A stretch of DNA of 64,000 nucleotides from Rhizobium sp. P38BS-XIX (GCF_012641435.1 NZ_JABAIJ010000004.1:164428-228427); one strand, 5' to 3'. Shown: positions 17,971 through 27,431, numbered from the stretch's first letter. Numbers and translations are program-made. The notes: generated from the letters alone by a model not told the origin.

Positions 17971-18603
17971 GTGAAGAAGTCTCACGCCGAAATCATTCGC
18001 GAATACGGCCCGTTCGATGATGCCCCGAGGGTTAACGGCGTCACTTTCGATGGCCGGCATGTCTGGTTCGCATCCGGCGAGAAGCTGCACGCGCTGGACC
18101 CGGAAAGCGGTGCGCAAGTGCGTACCATCGATGTCGCCTCACACGCAGGCACTGCCTTCGACGGGCGTTATCTTTACCAGATCGCCGAGGATCGGATCCA
18201 TAAGATCGATCCGGAAACCGGAAAGGTGCTGTCGACCATTCCCGCCCCCGGCAACGGCGGTGATTCAGGCCTTGCCTGGTGCGAGGGCAGCCTGTGGGTC
18301 GGCCAGCATCGCGGTCGCAAGATCATCGAGATCGACCCCGAAACCGGTGCTATCAGACGCTCGATCGAATCCAACCGTATCGTCACCGGCGTCACCTGGG
18401 TCGATGGCGAACTCTGGCACGGCACCTGGGAGGGAGATGAAAGCGATGTGCGCCGCATCGATCCGGTCACCGGCGAGGTGCTGGAACGACTGGAAATGCC
18501 GGATGGTGCGGGCGTGTCGGGGCTCGAATCCGATGGCAGGGATCGCCTCTTTGCCGGTGGTGGCGGCAGCGGCAAAGTCAGGGCGATCCGCCGCCCACGT
18601 TAA
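17971..18603 (+). CDS. Beta-propeller protein (YncE/SMP-30-like)
   Basis: 210 residues built of repeated blades, each with a pattern like KIDPETGKVLSTI: ALDPESGAQVRTI, KIDPETGKVLSTI, EIDPETGAIRRSI, RIDPVTGEVLERL. The blade count suggests a compact or partial propeller. No signal peptide, so probably cytosolic. It resembles glutaminyl-cyclase-like and quinoprotein-type propellers, but no catalytic residues are identifiable. The start is GTG at 17971 with GGAGG nine bases upstream. It follows the TPR-HTH gene by 46 bases and may be in the same transcript. Confidence 0.75.
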   Translation: MKKSHAEIIREYGPFDDAPRVNGVTFDGRHVWFASGEKLHALDPESGAQVRTIDVASHAGTAFDGRYLYQIAEDRIHKIDPETGKVLSTIPAPGNGGDSGLAWCEGSLWVGQHRGRKIIEIDPETGAIRRSIESNRIVTGVTWVDGELWHGTWEGDESDVRRIDPVTGEVLERLEMPDGAGVSGLESDGRDRLFAGGGGSGKVRAIRRPR

Positions 18604-18621
18604 GTCTCGGGATCGCGAGAC
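18604..18621. terminator. Hairpin between convergent genes
   Basis: GTCTCG, loop GGATCG, then CGAGAC, immediately after the propeller stop and 38 bases from the convergent VOC gene's stop. A six-pair stem with no strong T-run; possible bidirectional terminator. Confidence 0.4.
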
Positions 18622-18659
18622 ACTTTCGAGCGATCGGGGGGAGGCTTGAAGGAAGGGCT

Positions 18660-19139
18660 TTAGCCCGCATATGCCGCTTCTATGTCGGCAAGGATGATTT
18701 TCTTCATCTTGTGCATGGCCTGCATGGCGCGCTCCGCCTTGACGCGATCGGCATCGCCGATCAACCGAAGCATGGCAGCGGGCGTTACCTGCCAATAGAC
18801 ACCGAACTTGTCCTGCAGCCAACCACAGGGATGCTCGACCCCGCCATCTGCCGTTAACGCGTCCCAGTAATAATCCGTCTCTTTCTGATCCTCGGTTTGA
18901 ATGAAGAACGAGACGGCTTCGTTGAATTTATCGCCAGGGCCTGCATCGAGCGCTCGAAAGTGAACGCCTTCCAGATCGAAGTCGTAGGTTGCCACCGGCA
19001 CCCTGCGCTTCGGTCCTGAAACCCAATCCGTCGTTTGCATGCTCTGCAGCGCCTTCCCATTCTTGAAGACGGATAGGTAAAAGTCTCGAGCCTCTTCGGC
19101 CTCGGCGTTGAACCAGAGGAAAGGTAGGATTGTTGCCAT
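18660..19139 (-). CDS. VOC-family protein (PhnB-like)
   Basis: 159 residues of the PhnB-type vicinal oxygen chelate fold: ILPFLWFNAEAEEARDFYLS at the start, then VSFFIQTEDQKETDYYWDAL, GGVEHPCGWLQDKFGVYWQV and TPAAMLRLI. The W..D.FG..WQV signature is standard. Such proteins are often annotated as 3-demethylubiquinone methyltransferase-like, but that name is misleading since there is no methyltransferase fold. The substrate is unknown. It is divergent from the GcvA-like LysR gene at 19312, a likely regulator. Start from the ATG at 19139. Confidence 0.88.
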   Translation of the reverse strand: MATILPFLWFNAEAEEARDFYLSVFKNGKALQSMQTTDWVSGPKRRVPVATYDFDLEGVHFRALDAGPGDKFNEAVSFFIQTEDQKETDYYWDALTADGGVEHPCGWLQDKFGVYWQVTPAAMLRLIGDADRVKAERAMQAMHKMKKIILADIEAAYAG

Positions 19140-19278
19140 GGTCGTTGCTCCACATCGTTCGTTGATGGATAGTCACATATGCAGACGTTCCTCTGTCATC
19201 TTGCGGCGAGGAATCTGCTTCATTTGTTGAGACAATACCGATCTCGACGGCTGGACGACAAACCAATTTTCGGCAATG

Positions 19279-19301
19279 ATTTGTGAGTGATGATCACAAA
19301 T
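19279..19301. promoter_or_regulatory. Inverted repeat, probable LysR site
   Basis: ATTTGTGA, seven bases, TCACAAAT: perfect 8-base arms ending 10 bases before the LysR ATG at 19312. It fits an autoregulatory operator shared with the divergent VOC gene. Confidence 0.5.
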
Positions 19302-19311
19302 GAGATGAGCT

Positions 19312-20220
19312 ATGCCCAGAAAGTTGCCGCCTCTCAATGCGTTGCCGAGTTTCGAGGCCGCCGCGCGGCACCTGAGCTTTTCCAGGGCGGCGGAAGAACT
19401 GAACGTCACCCATGGTGCGGTCAGTCGTGCAATCAAGCACATCGAAGAACAACTCGATGTTCAGTTGTTCGAAAGGGCGACGCGCTCGGTGCGCCTCACG
19501 GCGATCGGCGAACCATATGCTGAGGCCGTCCGCGAAGCGTTGGACCTTCTGGCGGCTGCAACAAAGTCTGCCTCGGCCAGGCACCTCGACAATACCCTCA
19601 ACGTCAGCACGTCGGACGGTTTCGCGGGCCGGTGGCTGGTGCCGCGGCTCTATCGGTTTCATCAGGCGAACCGCGATATCGATGTACGCATATCGACGAC
19701 CGGGCGTCTGACGAATTTCAGGGATGACGGCATCGATATCGCGATCCGCTATGGCACGGGAAATTATCCGGGGCTGACATCCGAGCTTCTAACGGGAGAA
19801 GAGGTCTTCCCCGTTTGCAGCCCGCGTCTTCTCGATGGAGACCGACCGCTGCGTTCGCCGGAAGATCTGAAGTATCATACGTTGATCCATGACGGCTTTC
19901 CGATTGATTGGGCGACATGGCTCCGGAGCGCCGATGTCACCACTGTGGATGCCGAGGGTGGATTGACCTTCGATTCCGCGACCTTCGCGATGGAATCCGC
20001 GGCCCAGGGCGAGGGCGTTGCGCTGGGGCGGACCATGCTTGTTGCGGCAGATCTTGCCGCAGGACGGCTCATCCGGCCGTTCAGGCATGCGCTTCAATCT
20101 CCATCGCAATTTTTCCTCGTCTATCCGCCGCGTGCGATCCGTCAACACAAGATCAAGACGTTCCGGAATTGGCTTTTCGCCGAAATGACGTCTTCTGTCG
20201 CAAAGCCGGAACCGAAGTGA
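19312..20220 (+). CDS. GcvA-like LysR transcriptional regulator
   Basis: 302 residues. Starts MPRKLPPLNALPSFEAAARH, the standard opening of GcvA-type regulators, with helix-turn-helix SFSRAAEELNVTHGAVSRAI. The effector domain shows DGFAGRWLVPRLYRF and DGIDIAIRYGTGNYPGL, conserved in this subgroup. Members control varied targets (glycine cleavage, beta-lactamase, or the neighbouring gene), so the name denotes family only. The upstream repeat at 19279-19301 is a plausible self-binding site. The divergent VOC gene is the best candidate target. Confidence 0.92.
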   Translation: MPRKLPPLNALPSFEAAARHLSFSRAAEELNVTHGAVSRAIKHIEEQLDVQLFERATRSVRLTAIGEPYAEAVREALDLLAAATKSASARHLDNTLNVSTSDGFAGRWLVPRLYRFHQANRDIDVRISTTGRLTNFRDDGIDIAIRYGTGNYPGLTSELLTGEEVFPVCSPRLLDGDRPLRSPEDLKYHTLIHDGFPIDWATWLRSADVTTVDAEGGLTFDSATFAMESAAQGEGVALGRTMLVAADLAAGRLIRPFRHALQSPSQFFLVYPPRAIRQHKIKTFRNWLFAEMTSSVAKPEPK

Positions 20221-20292
20221 CGAGCCGCAAGCGGCGTTGATTTACCGCGCACGCGCCTTTATTCCTCACGATAAAAGAGAGGTCAGTTAGCC

Positions 20293-20994
20293 ATGGACAA
20301 TGAATCAGGCCCGCGGAACGAGCGCAAACGCGGCTCCGGCGTTAAAGTGGTTTACGACATTCTGCGTGACGAGATCCTGCATCTGGAATTGCCGCCAGGC
20401 AGCCCCATTGACGAGGTGCAGCTTTCCGAGCGCTTCGGCATGTCGCGCACGCCGATCCGCGAGGCTCTTGTGCGGCTGGCAGGCGAGGGCCTGATCGATA
20501 CGTTGCCAAATCGCTCGACCATGGTCTCGCAGATCGATTTTCTCAACATGCATAGCTATTTCGACGCGCTGGTGCTGATGTACCGCGTGACAACGCAGCT
20601 TGCCGCGCAATACCACCGGCCGGAGGATCTCCTGATCGTGCGGGCGCGCCAGGCGGAATTCGCCGACGCCGTGGAGGCGCAGGATGCCCTTGCGATGATC
20701 TCGACCAACGCCGCCCTGCATCTGGCCATCGCCGAGGCCGGCCGCAATCCTTATTTTACGGCTCTTTTCAGCCGTCTGTTGAATGAAGGTCGGCGTATTC
20801 TTCGCCTTTATTATCAGTCCTACGAGGATCGCCTGCCACGCCGATTTGTCGACGAGCATGATGAGATCATCGCGGCCGTCGAAGCCCGCGATAGCGCATT
20901 GTCCGAGCGACTCGCTCGTGAGCATGCCGAACAGATCGTCAGTCAGGTGCAGAAATTGCTGGTGCGGGAAGGACGTCTCGATATCCGGCTATAG
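20293..20994 (+). CDS. GntR-family regulator (FCD domain)
   Basis: 233 residues. N-terminal winged helix (VYDILRDEILHLELPPGSPI, then SERFGMSRTPIREALVRLAG), then an all-helical FCD ligand domain with metal/ligand histidines (NAALHLAIAEAGRN, EHDEIIAAVEARD). FCD regulators sense small organic acids and amino-acid derivatives. It precedes the DapA-family gene by 122 bases on the same strand, so it is the natural repressor of the hydroxyproline-like cluster that follows. An AGAGAGG ribosome site lies upstream of the ATG. Confidence 0.92.
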   Translation: MDNESGPRNERKRGSGVKVVYDILRDEILHLELPPGSPIDEVQLSERFGMSRTPIREALVRLAGEGLIDTLPNRSTMVSQIDFLNMHSYFDALVLMYRVTTQLAAQYHRPEDLLIVRARQAEFADAVEAQDALAMISTNAALHLAIAEAGRNPYFTALFSRLLNEGRRILRLYYQSYEDRLPRRFVDEHDEIIAAVEARDSALSERLAREHAEQIVSQVQKLLVREGRLDIRL

Positions 20995-21006
20995 TCTGAA
21001 TATTTC

Positions 21007-21035
21007 TTGTCGACAAAATAAATACAAGTCTGTAT
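21007..21035 (+). promoter_or_regulatory. Palindromic motifs before the lyase gene
   Basis: TTGTCGACAA (21007-21016) is a perfect 10-bp palindrome, and ATACA-AGTC-TGTAT (21022-21035) is a second inverted repeat 5 bases on. Both lie between the GntR gene and the lyase gene it probably controls. Short repeats of this shape are typical of GntR operators, but this is a positional argument. Confidence 0.4.
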
Positions 21036-21116
21036 GAATTGGCAATGACGGCAAGAGACCGCCGCGCATGCGGCGGAACTATCGCCCGGCTATTAGGCCC
21101 CAACGAGGACAGATCG

Positions 21117-22079
21117 ATGAAATCAAGCATTTTCTCCGGTGTGATCCCGGCGCTCATGACTCCGTGCAAACCGGACCGCAGCCCCGATTTCGATGCTCTC
21201 GTCCGCAAGGGCAAGGAGCTCATCGCCAAGGGCATGTCGGCGGTGGTGTATTGTGGTTCCATGGGTGACTGGCCGCTGCTGACCGACGCGCAGCGCATGG
21301 AAGGTGTCGAGCGGCTGACGAAGGCGGGTGTCCCGGTCATCGTTGGCACGGGCGCCGTCAATACGGCATCGGCGGTCGCTCACGCGGCTCATGCCCAGAA
21401 GGTCGGAGCCAAGGGTCTGATGGTCATCCCGCGTGTGCTTTCGCGCGGCTCGGTGATCGCGGCGCAGAAGTCGCATTTCAAGGCCGTCCTGTCGGCGGCA
21501 CCCGATCTCCCGGCCGTGATTTACAATAGCCCCTATTACGGATTTGCCACCCGTGCCGACCTGTTCTTTGCGCTTCGCGCTGAGCATGCCAACCTCGTCG
21601 GCTTCAAGGAGTTCGGCGGGCCTGCCGACATGCGTTACGCCGCCGAAAACATCACCAGCCGCGACGACGACGTCTCGTTGATGATCGGTGTCGATACCGC
21701 AGTGTTCCACGGCTTCGTCAATTGTGGTGCGACCGGTGCCATCACCGGCATCGGCAATGTCCTTCCCAGTGAAGTGATTCATCTCTGTAACCTCGCGCAA
21801 GCCGCTGCGAAGGGTGATGTCGATGCACGCCAGCGCGCACTCGAACTGGAGCAGGCGCTGGCGGTTCTGTCGTCCTTCGACGAAGGTCCGGACTTGGTTC
21901 TCTTCTTCAAGCATATGATGGTGCTGCAGGGCGACGTGGAATACACGCTTCATTTCAATGAAAGCGATGTTCTGAACGACAGCCAGCGCGGTTATGTCGA
22001 GGCTCAGTTCAAGCTCTTCAACACGTGGTACGCCGAGTGGAGCAAACTTCCCGGAGCCGTCGAGAAATACAAGGCCTGA
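21117..22079 (+). CDS. DapA-family lyase (dihydrodipicolinate synthase superfamily)
   Basis: 320 residues of the DapA/N-acetylneuraminate lyase superfamily. Starts GVIPALMTPCKPDRSPDFDA, contains the substrate loop CGSMGDWPLL, the catalytic Tyr region VIYNSPYYGF, and the Schiff-base Lys in VGFKEFGG. In hydroxyproline pathways a DapA-family enzyme deaminates 1-pyrroline-4-hydroxy-2-carboxylate; the FAD dehydrogenase and aconitase X nearby make that function attractive, but other 2-oxoacid aldolase or deaminase roles remain possible. The ATG at 21117 has GAGGAC eight bases upstream; an in-frame start at 21039 has none. A clear terminator follows. Confidence 0.88.
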   Translation: MKSSIFSGVIPALMTPCKPDRSPDFDALVRKGKELIAKGMSAVVYCGSMGDWPLLTDAQRMEGVERLTKAGVPVIVGTGAVNTASAVAHAAHAQKVGAKGLMVIPRVLSRGSVIAAQKSHFKAVLSAAPDLPAVIYNSPYYGFATRADLFFALRAEHANLVGFKEFGGPADMRYAAENITSRDDDVSLMIGVDTAVFHGFVNCGATGAITGIGNVLPSEVIHLCNLAQAAAKGDVDARQRALELEQALAVLSSFDEGPDLVLFFKHMMVLQGDVEYTLHFNESDVLNDSQRGYVEAQFKLFNTWYAEWSKLPGAVEKYKA

Positions 22080-22112
22080 GCTGATTGATTGATATGACAG
22101 CTGAAATGGAAA

Positions 22113-22136
22113 GAAGCCCTTGCGGGCCTCTTTTTC
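22113..22136 (+). terminator. Intrinsic terminator after the lyase gene
   Basis: GAAGCCC-TTGC-GGGCCTC hairpin followed directly by TTTTTCTT, 33 bases past the stop codon. Good match to an intrinsic terminator. Confidence 0.7.
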
Positions 22137-22171
22137 TTGTCCTGCGGGCAGACCAAAGCTCTTCCTATTCG

Positions 22172-23209
22172 TCAAGAGACTGCGTCAAGGCCGAGTTCCA
22201 GTAGTCGATCGAGTTGCTGCACTTCCGCTGCCGTCAGCGGGATGCCATCCTTTTCCGCACGAGCGCGGGCGGTGAAGCGGCGCTGGGACGGCAGGCGCGC
22301 GCCTTGGCCGGCGATTGCTTCGAACAGCACTTCTGCGCGGGCAAACGGATCGCCCGGCCGTCCGGAGGCGAAAGCCTCTGGCGAGAACGCAACGACGAGT
22401 TCGCCGTGTCGCGGGGCAAAGGCCGTCGAGCCGAGATAGTCAAGCGCCTCGCGGCTGGTGAAATCTCCGATCATGATGCCTGCCAAAAGCTCGATCATCG
22501 TACCGATCGCCGAGCCCTTGTGGCCGCCAAAGGGCAACATGGCGCCGGCAAGGGCAGCTTGCGGATCTGTCGTCGGCTGTCCAGCTGCATCGATCGCCCA
22601 ACCTTCCGGAAGTGACTTTCCTGCCCGCCGATGAAGTTCGATTTCACCCCGTGCCGCAACCGATGTGGCAAAATCAAAGACGTAAGGTGGATTATCGATG
22701 CGCGGCCAACCGAAGGCGAAAGGGTTTGTCCCCAGGAGCGGTGCGGTCCCGCCGGCCGGCGCAACGGTTGCGTAGCTTGGGCACATGGCAAAGCCGGCAA
22801 GGCCCTGGTCTGTCAAGGCTTCCACTTCCGGCCAAAGGGCTGCGAAATGCGTGCAGTCGTTGATGGCAAGTGCGGCAATACCGAAGTGGCGCGCGCGCTC
22901 GGCAAGAACGGGAACGCCGAGCTCGAAGGCAGCGTTGGAAAAGCCGCCCTTGGCATCGACCTTGACGATTGCCGACGCCTCGCTCTGCGCCAGTTTGGGC
23001 ACGACATCCGGCCGGACCTTGCCGGCCTTGACCGTACGCAACACGCCCTCGATGCGATAAATGCCGTGCGATTTGCAGGCATCGCGTTCGCCGGCGACGA
23101 TCACCCGGGCGATCGCGGCCGCTTGTGCGGCGTGGAAACCGGCCTTTGTCAGGATTGCCACGACACGGCTATGCAATGCATCCGGTTTCAGGGTGACGGT
23201 ATCGGTCAA
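22172..23209 (-). CDS. Ldh2-type reductase, likely pyrroline-2-carboxylate reductase
   Basis: About 345 residues of the malate/lactate dehydrogenase 2 family (DpkA, YlbC, ComC). Typical blocks are HGIYRIEGVLRTVKAG, DAKGGFSNAAFELGVPVL, the conserved His in INDCTHFAALWP, and LGTNPFAFGWPR. Some members reduce delta-1-pyrroline-2-carboxylate to L-proline with NADPH. The adjacent aconitase X makes exactly that imine when it dehydrates cis-3-hydroxy-L-proline, so this role fits well; it is inferred from context. The start is a TTG at 23209, with GGGAG seven bases upstream and no in-frame ATG nearer than 23278. It is divergent from the FAD dehydrogenase gene. Confidence 0.87.
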   Translation of the reverse strand: MTDTVTLKPDALHSRVVAILTKAGFHAAQAAAIARVIVAGERDACKSHGIYRIEGVLRTVKAGKVRPDVVPKLAQSEASAIVKVDAKGGFSNAAFELGVPVLAERARHFGIAALAINDCTHFAALWPEVEALTDQGLAGFAMCPSYATVAPAGGTAPLLGTNPFAFGWPRIDNPPYVFDFATSVAARGEIELHRRAGKSLPEGWAIDAAGQPTTDPQAALAGAMLPFGGHKGSAIGTMIELLAGIMIGDFTSREALDYLGSTAFAPRHGELVVAFSPEAFASGRPGDPFARAEVLFEAIAGQGARLPSQRRFTARARAEKDGIPLTAAEVQQLDRLLELGLDAVS

Positions 23210-23618
23210 TTTCGTTCTCCCATTTTTATGTTCGCTTGCATCATAGTCTTGAAAAATATAAATACAAAAAAAATACAAAAAATCGACATAGGGGCTGCAA
23301 CTGTTGTGGCGCCTGCCGATTCCTCAGAGGGAATGCCATGGAATTTCTCTCCGCCAATGCCGAGATGTCAGGACATTCGACGCGCGACAGTGCCGCCAGG
23401 AGCGCTTGCCATGCCGCCTGAAGGTATGTTGTTTATCAGCGCTCTATCCGCGCGGTATCCCATATCGAAGAGGAGACCATACCCATGATCCGCATGCGTG
23501 AAGCGGCCCTGACGCGAGACCGATTGGTATGCAGGATCTATCGCCGTTGCGCCATGATGGCGGCGGGCAGCGGGATGCAATCTTCGGATAGGCTCAAGTC
23601 TATAGCGGGTGTGTGTTC
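23210..23618. other. Divergent intergenic region with A-rich repeats
   Basis: About 410 bases between the reductase (leftward) and the FAD dehydrogenase (rightward). Near 23255-23285 there are two direct copies of AATACAAAAA in an A-rich stretch, next to the leftward gene, and a TATGAT-like -10 on the minus strand. A 70-codon minus-strand frame at 23368-23580 has no recognisable family and no good ribosome site. I found no remnant of a hydroxyproline epimerase here. Confidence 0.4.
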
Positions 23619-24860
23619 ATGGTGAAGCCGGACGTCATTGTCATTGGGGCCGGCGTCATCGGCCTTTCTGCCGCGATTGCAGCTCAATCTCGCGGTCTGG
23701 TGGTTGTGGTCGTTGATCGGGAGGGACCGGCGGCCGGCGCTTCGGCTGGGAACGCCGGCGCTTTCGCCTTTACGGATATCCTGCCGCTGGCGTCCCCCGG
23801 CATTTTGAAGAAGGCGCCGAAATGGCTTCTGGATCCCCTGGGTCCGCTGTCGATACCGCCTGCCTATGCGCTGCAGATTGCGCCCTGGATGTTCCGGTTC
23901 TGGCGCGCCTGCCAGCCCTCGCGCGTTGCCCACTCGACCGCGGCGCAGACAAGCCTGATGGATCTTTCAAAGGCGGAACTGGAGCCCTTCCTGGTTGCGA
24001 CCGACACGCTCCCGATGCTGCGCAAGGAAGGCAATCTCCAGGTCTATGAAAGCGAGGCGGAATTCCAGGCTTCTCTGCCCGGCTGGGAGGCTCGCCGCAA
24101 TCACGGCATTGAATTCCAGCATCTGAAAGCGGGAGAGATGGTGGCGATCCAGCCGGGGCTTGCGTCACGTTTCATACTCGGCACCTTCACCCCCGGTTGG
24201 TATTCGATTGCCGATCCCAAACTCTATACGCTGGCGCTCGCCGAGCACTTTAGCAGCCGTGGCGGTGTGATCGAGCGGGCAGAGATTTCAGCACTTCGCG
24301 CGATCCCTGCTGGTGTCGAGGTGCTTGCGGCCGATGGAAAGTTGCGTCGGGCCGGCAAGGTCGTTCTGGCCGCCGGTGCTTTCTCGCATCGGCTCGCCAA
24401 AACGCTCGGGGACCATATCCCGCTGGAGACCGAACGCGGCTACAACACGACGCTTCCATCCGATGCTTTCGACCTGCGTACGCAGATAACCTTCGGAGGA
24501 CATGGCTTCGTCGTCAGCAAACTTTCGACCGGCATTCGCGTTGGTGGTGCGGTCGAGCTGGGCGGTTTGGCCTTGCCGCCGAATTTCCGGCGCTCCGAAG
24601 CCATGCTGCAAAAGGCCCGCAGCTTCCTGCCGGGTCTCAAACCGGAACGTGGCGTGCAATGGATGGGGTTCCGCCCGTCGCTGCCCGACAGTCTCCCTGC
24701 CATAGGTCGTGCCCGGGCGACGGCCGACGTCATCTATGCCTTCGGCCATGGCCACCTTGGCTTGACCCAATCAGCGGGCACCGCGCGTTTGATCGCCGAT
24801 CTTCTAACCCAACGGATGCCGGCAATCGATCTCACGCCTTTTTCCCCACAGCGTTTCTGA
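23619..24860 (+). CDS. FAD-dependent D-amino-acid/D-hydroxyproline dehydrogenase
   Basis: About 413 residues of the DadA-type FAD oxidoreductase family. The N-terminal dinucleotide fold is DVIVIGAGVIGLSAAIAAQS followed by the acidic end VVDREGPAAGASAGNAG. The C-terminus has the second FAD motif, YAFGHGHLGLTQSAGTARLI. DadA homologues oxidise D-amino acids to imines at the membrane. In hydroxyproline clusters this family is D-hydroxyproline dehydrogenase, which feeds the DapA-type deaminase. The epimerase that would make the D-isomer is not in the window. ATG 23619 is used; a GTG at 23613 is also in frame, and neither has a strong ribosome site. Confidence 0.88.
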   Translation: MVKPDVIVIGAGVIGLSAAIAAQSRGLVVVVVDREGPAAGASAGNAGAFAFTDILPLASPGILKKAPKWLLDPLGPLSIPPAYALQIAPWMFRFWRACQPSRVAHSTAAQTSLMDLSKAELEPFLVATDTLPMLRKEGNLQVYESEAEFQASLPGWEARRNHGIEFQHLKAGEMVAIQPGLASRFILGTFTPGWYSIADPKLYTLALAEHFSSRGGVIERAEISALRAIPAGVEVLAADGKLRRAGKVVLAAGAFSHRLAKTLGDHIPLETERGYNTTLPSDAFDLRTQITFGGHGFVVSKLSTGIRVGGAVELGGLALPPNFRRSEAMLQKARSFLPGLKPERGVQWMGFRPSLPDSLPAIGRARATADVIYAFGHGHLGLTQSAGTARLIADLLTQRMPAIDLTPFSPQRF

Positions 24861-24914
24861 CAGGAAGGGGTGTCTCCATGCCGCCGCTTGCGCATCAGCG
24901 ATCGGGCTCCATCG

Positions 24915-26627
24915 ATGGATTATAGCGAGATGAACGCAATGGCATTGGCCCGCAGCATCATGGGCGGGACCGCGGAGGGGCATGTCGTCGCCACGCAGGA
25001 GGCCCTGAGCTTCTGGGGCGGGGTCGATCCTGCGACGGGCAAAGTCATGGATATCCACCATCCTTTGCACGGCGAATGCCTCACCGGCGCAATCCTGATG
25101 ATGCCGTCGAGCCGCGGATCCTGCAGCGGCTCTGGCGTGCTGCTCGATCTCGCGCTCACCGGACGCGCACCGACGGCCTTGCTCTTTTGCGAGGCCGAAG
25201 ACGTTTTGACCCTCGGTGCTCTTGTCGCCGCTGAAATGTTCGGGCGGCAATTGCCGGTCGTGCGGCTTCGCCCGGATGTCTTCGCCCGCTTGTCTCAGGC
25301 GCGCTCCATCAGGGTGGAAGCCGCTGCCATCGTGGCGGACGGCGAGAGCATTCTTCTTCAGCCACCTGCGACGTCTGAACTCAGCCTCACAATACGTGAT
25401 CGGTCCATGCTTGATGGCGATGAAGGTGTCGCGGTTGCCCAGGCCATGCGCATATTAACCGCCATGGCCGCACAACAGGGCGCAGGCTCTTTTGTTGACG
25501 TAACGCAGGGCCATATCGACGGCTGTATTTATGCAAGTCCGGCGAATCTCACCTTCGCTGAAAAAATGGCCGACCTCGGCGGACGTGTACGAATACCGAC
25601 CACCATGAACGCCATTTCCGTTGACCGCGCCAATTGGAGGTCGCAGGGTGTACCCGAAAGCTTCGGCAACCCGGCTGCGCGGCTGGCTGATGCCTATGTG
25701 CGCATGGGCTGTCGTCCGACCTTTACCTGCTCACCTTACCTTCTCGATAGTGCGCCAGGCCCGGGCGAGGCCGTCGGCTGGGCAGAGTCCAATGCGGTCA
25801 TTTTCGCCAACAGTGTTCTCGGCGCAAGGACGGCCAAGCACCCGGATTTCCTCGACCTCTGCATCGCGCTGACGGGCCGTGCGCCGTTGTCCGGCGTTTA
25901 CCTGGATGAAAACCGCAAGGCGACCCGCATTCTCGATATCGAGCTCCCCGCACGGCCTGAAGATGCCTTCTGGCCGCTAATCGGTTATCTCGCCGGCAAG
26001 GCCTCGCCGGATCGGATCCCGTTGCTCCGCGGTCTTGCGGCCGGCAATCCGTCTCGGGACGACTTGAAGGCGCTCTGCGCCGCCTTCGGCACGACGTCTG
26101 CTGCTCCCATGCTGCACATCGAAGGTGTCACGCCGGAGGCTGCCGGTGCCCTGGATCCCGATGCGGATCGCCTGCCCATCACGCTTGCCGACATGGCAGT
26201 CGGCTGGAGGATGCTCAACGAAGGCCCGGAAGCGATCCAGCTCGTCGCTATTGGCAGCCCACACGCTTCGCTCGCCGAGTGTCGCGCACTTGCAGATGCT
26301 TTTTCCGGCCGGCACCGTCTGCCTGACGTTAATGTTATCGTCACGGCGGGGCGCGATGTCATCGCGGCCGCCGAGGCTGACGGCACGCTGACGCGGCTCA
26401 GAGGGAGCGGCGTACAGGTTTTACCCGACCTCTGCTGGTGCTCCATTTCTGAACCGGTCTTTCCACCGGGGACGCGTGCGGTGATGACCAACTCGGGCAA
26501 ATATGCACACTATGGACCGGGTCTTAGCGGTCGCGCCGTGCGTTTCGGCAGCCTCGCCGATTGTGTCGATGCGGCTGTCGCCGGGCATCTGGCCGTGAGA
26601 CTGCCGAGCTGGCTGACGCAGGAATAA
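24915..26627 (+). CDS. Aconitase X, likely cis-3-hydroxy-L-proline dehydratase
   Basis: About 570 residues, a one-chain aconitase X in which the small swivelling domain (DUF126: [33 protein letters not shown]) is joined to the large domain (DUF521: [43 protein letters not shown]). Characterised bacterial aconitase X enzymes dehydrate cis-3-hydroxy-L-proline to pyrroline-2-carboxylate, and the neighbouring Ldh2-type reductase supports that here. The cluster also fits with an FAD dehydrogenase and DapA lyase. The start is uncertain: a GTG at 24870 and ATGs at 24915, 24930 and 24939 are all in frame and the family's conserved part begins near [11 protein letters not shown]. It begins within about 55 bases of the upstream stop. 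Confidence 0.87.
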   Translation: MDYSEMNAMALARSIMGGTAEGHVVATQEALSFWGGVDPATGKVMDIHHPLHGECLTGAILMMPSSRGSCSGSGVLLDLALTGRAPTALLFCEAEDVLTLGALVAAEMFGRQLPVVRLRPDVFARLSQARSIRVEAAAIVADGESILLQPPATSELSLTIRDRSMLDGDEGVAVAQAMRILTAMAAQQGAGSFVDVTQGHIDGCIYASPANLTFAEKMADLGGRVRIPTTMNAISVDRANWRSQGVPESFGNPAARLADAYVRMGCRPTFTCSPYLLDSAPGPGEAVGWAESNAVIFANSVLGARTAKHPDFLDLCIALTGRAPLSGVYLDENRKATRILDIELPARPEDAFWPLIGYLAGKASPDRIPLLRGLAAGNPSRDDLKALCAAFGTTSAAPMLHIEGVTPEAAGALDPDADRLPITLADMAVGWRMLNEGPEAIQLVAIGSPHASLAECRALADAFSGRHRLPDVNVIVTAGRDVIAAAEADGTLTRLRGSGVQVLPDLCWCSISEPVFPPGTRAVMTNSGKYAHYGPGLSGRAVRFGSLADCVDAAVAGHLAVRLPSWLTQE

Positions 26628-26628
26628 C

Positions 26629-26648
26629 GGTGCATTGACTGCTGCACC
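26629..26648. terminator. Hairpin between convergent genes
   Basis: GGTGCA, eight bases, TGCACC, between the aconitase X stop and the convergent SDR stop. Weak stem without a T-run; possible bidirectional terminator. Confidence 0.35.
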
Positions 26649-26669
26649 GACCCATCCACGCCCGTAGAC

Positions 26670-27431
26670 CTAAACGACCGTTTCGCCGCCATCGACAACG
26701 AGGATCTGTCCCGTCATGTAGGACGAACGATCCGAAACGAGGAAGAGGATCGGTTCGGCAATCTCCGAAACGTCGGCCCATCGTCCGAGTGGCACCTTTT
26801 CGGCAATATAGCCTTCGATGGCACTGCGCCCTCCCATCTGTGAGATGAACGGCGCGTTGAAGGGCGTGTCGACCCAACCGGGGCAGAGCGCGTTGACGCG
26901 GATGCCGAAGCGGGCATAGTCCCCCGCCATCTGCTTGGTCATCGCGATGACCGCATGCTTGGAAGTGGTATAGGCGATCATCTCGCGATCATAGAGCACG
27001 CCCGATGACGACGAGGTATTGAGGATGACCCCCTTGCCGGCCTTTTTCATGATCGGCATGACGAAGCGCGAAGCCATGAAATGCGCACGCACATTGAGGC
27101 TCCAGGACGTATCGAAGCCCGCGATTGCGACGTCTTCCAAATTGCCTGCCACCTGCGAGCCTGCATGATTGTGCAGGATATCAATGCGGCCGTGGCGCAA
27201 TGCAATGGCTGTCATGCCCGCTTCCAGGGCTTTGTCATCTGTCACATCGACGGCGAGGGCTTCGCCGTTGCCGCCGGCAGTCGCGATCTGGCGGACGGTC
27301 TCCTCGGCATTTGCCAAATCGATGTCGGCGACAATCACATGCGCGCCTTCCCGCGCCATGATCAGCGCGCCGGCGCGGCCGATGCCGGAGCCGGCTCCCG
27401 TGACGATTGCGACCCGATCCTTGAGTATCAT
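26670..27431 (-). CDS. SDR-family NAD(P)-dependent oxidoreductase
   Basis: 253 residues of the classical short-chain dehydrogenase family. Cofactor motif TGAGSGIG (residues about 11-18), serine region NTSSSSG, catalytic YTTSK and C-terminal GQILVVDGGE are intact. The usual NNAG motif reads HNHAG. The substrate is not predictable; it is likely part of the same catabolic route as the ABC transporter it follows, since it is 13 bases from the permease gene on the same strand. AGGGA precedes the ATG. Confidence 0.88.
   Translation of the reverse strand: MILKDRVAIVTGAGSGIGRAGALIMAREGAHVIVADIDLANAEETVRQIATAGGNGEALAVDVTDDKALEAGMTAIALRHGRIDILHNHAGSQVAGNLEDVAIAGFDTSWSLNVRAHFMASRFVMPIMKKAGKGVILNTSSSSGVLYDREMIAYTTSKHAVIAMTKQMAGDYARFGIRVNALCPGWVDTPFNAPFISQMGGRSAIEGYIAEKVPLGRWADVSEIAEPILFLVSDRSSYMTGQILVVDGGETVV

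Noticed and set aside
23368..23580. A 70-codon minus-strand frame in the reductase/dehydrogenase gap
   Set aside because: No family, weak ribosome site; checked for a hydroxyproline epimerase remnant and saw none.
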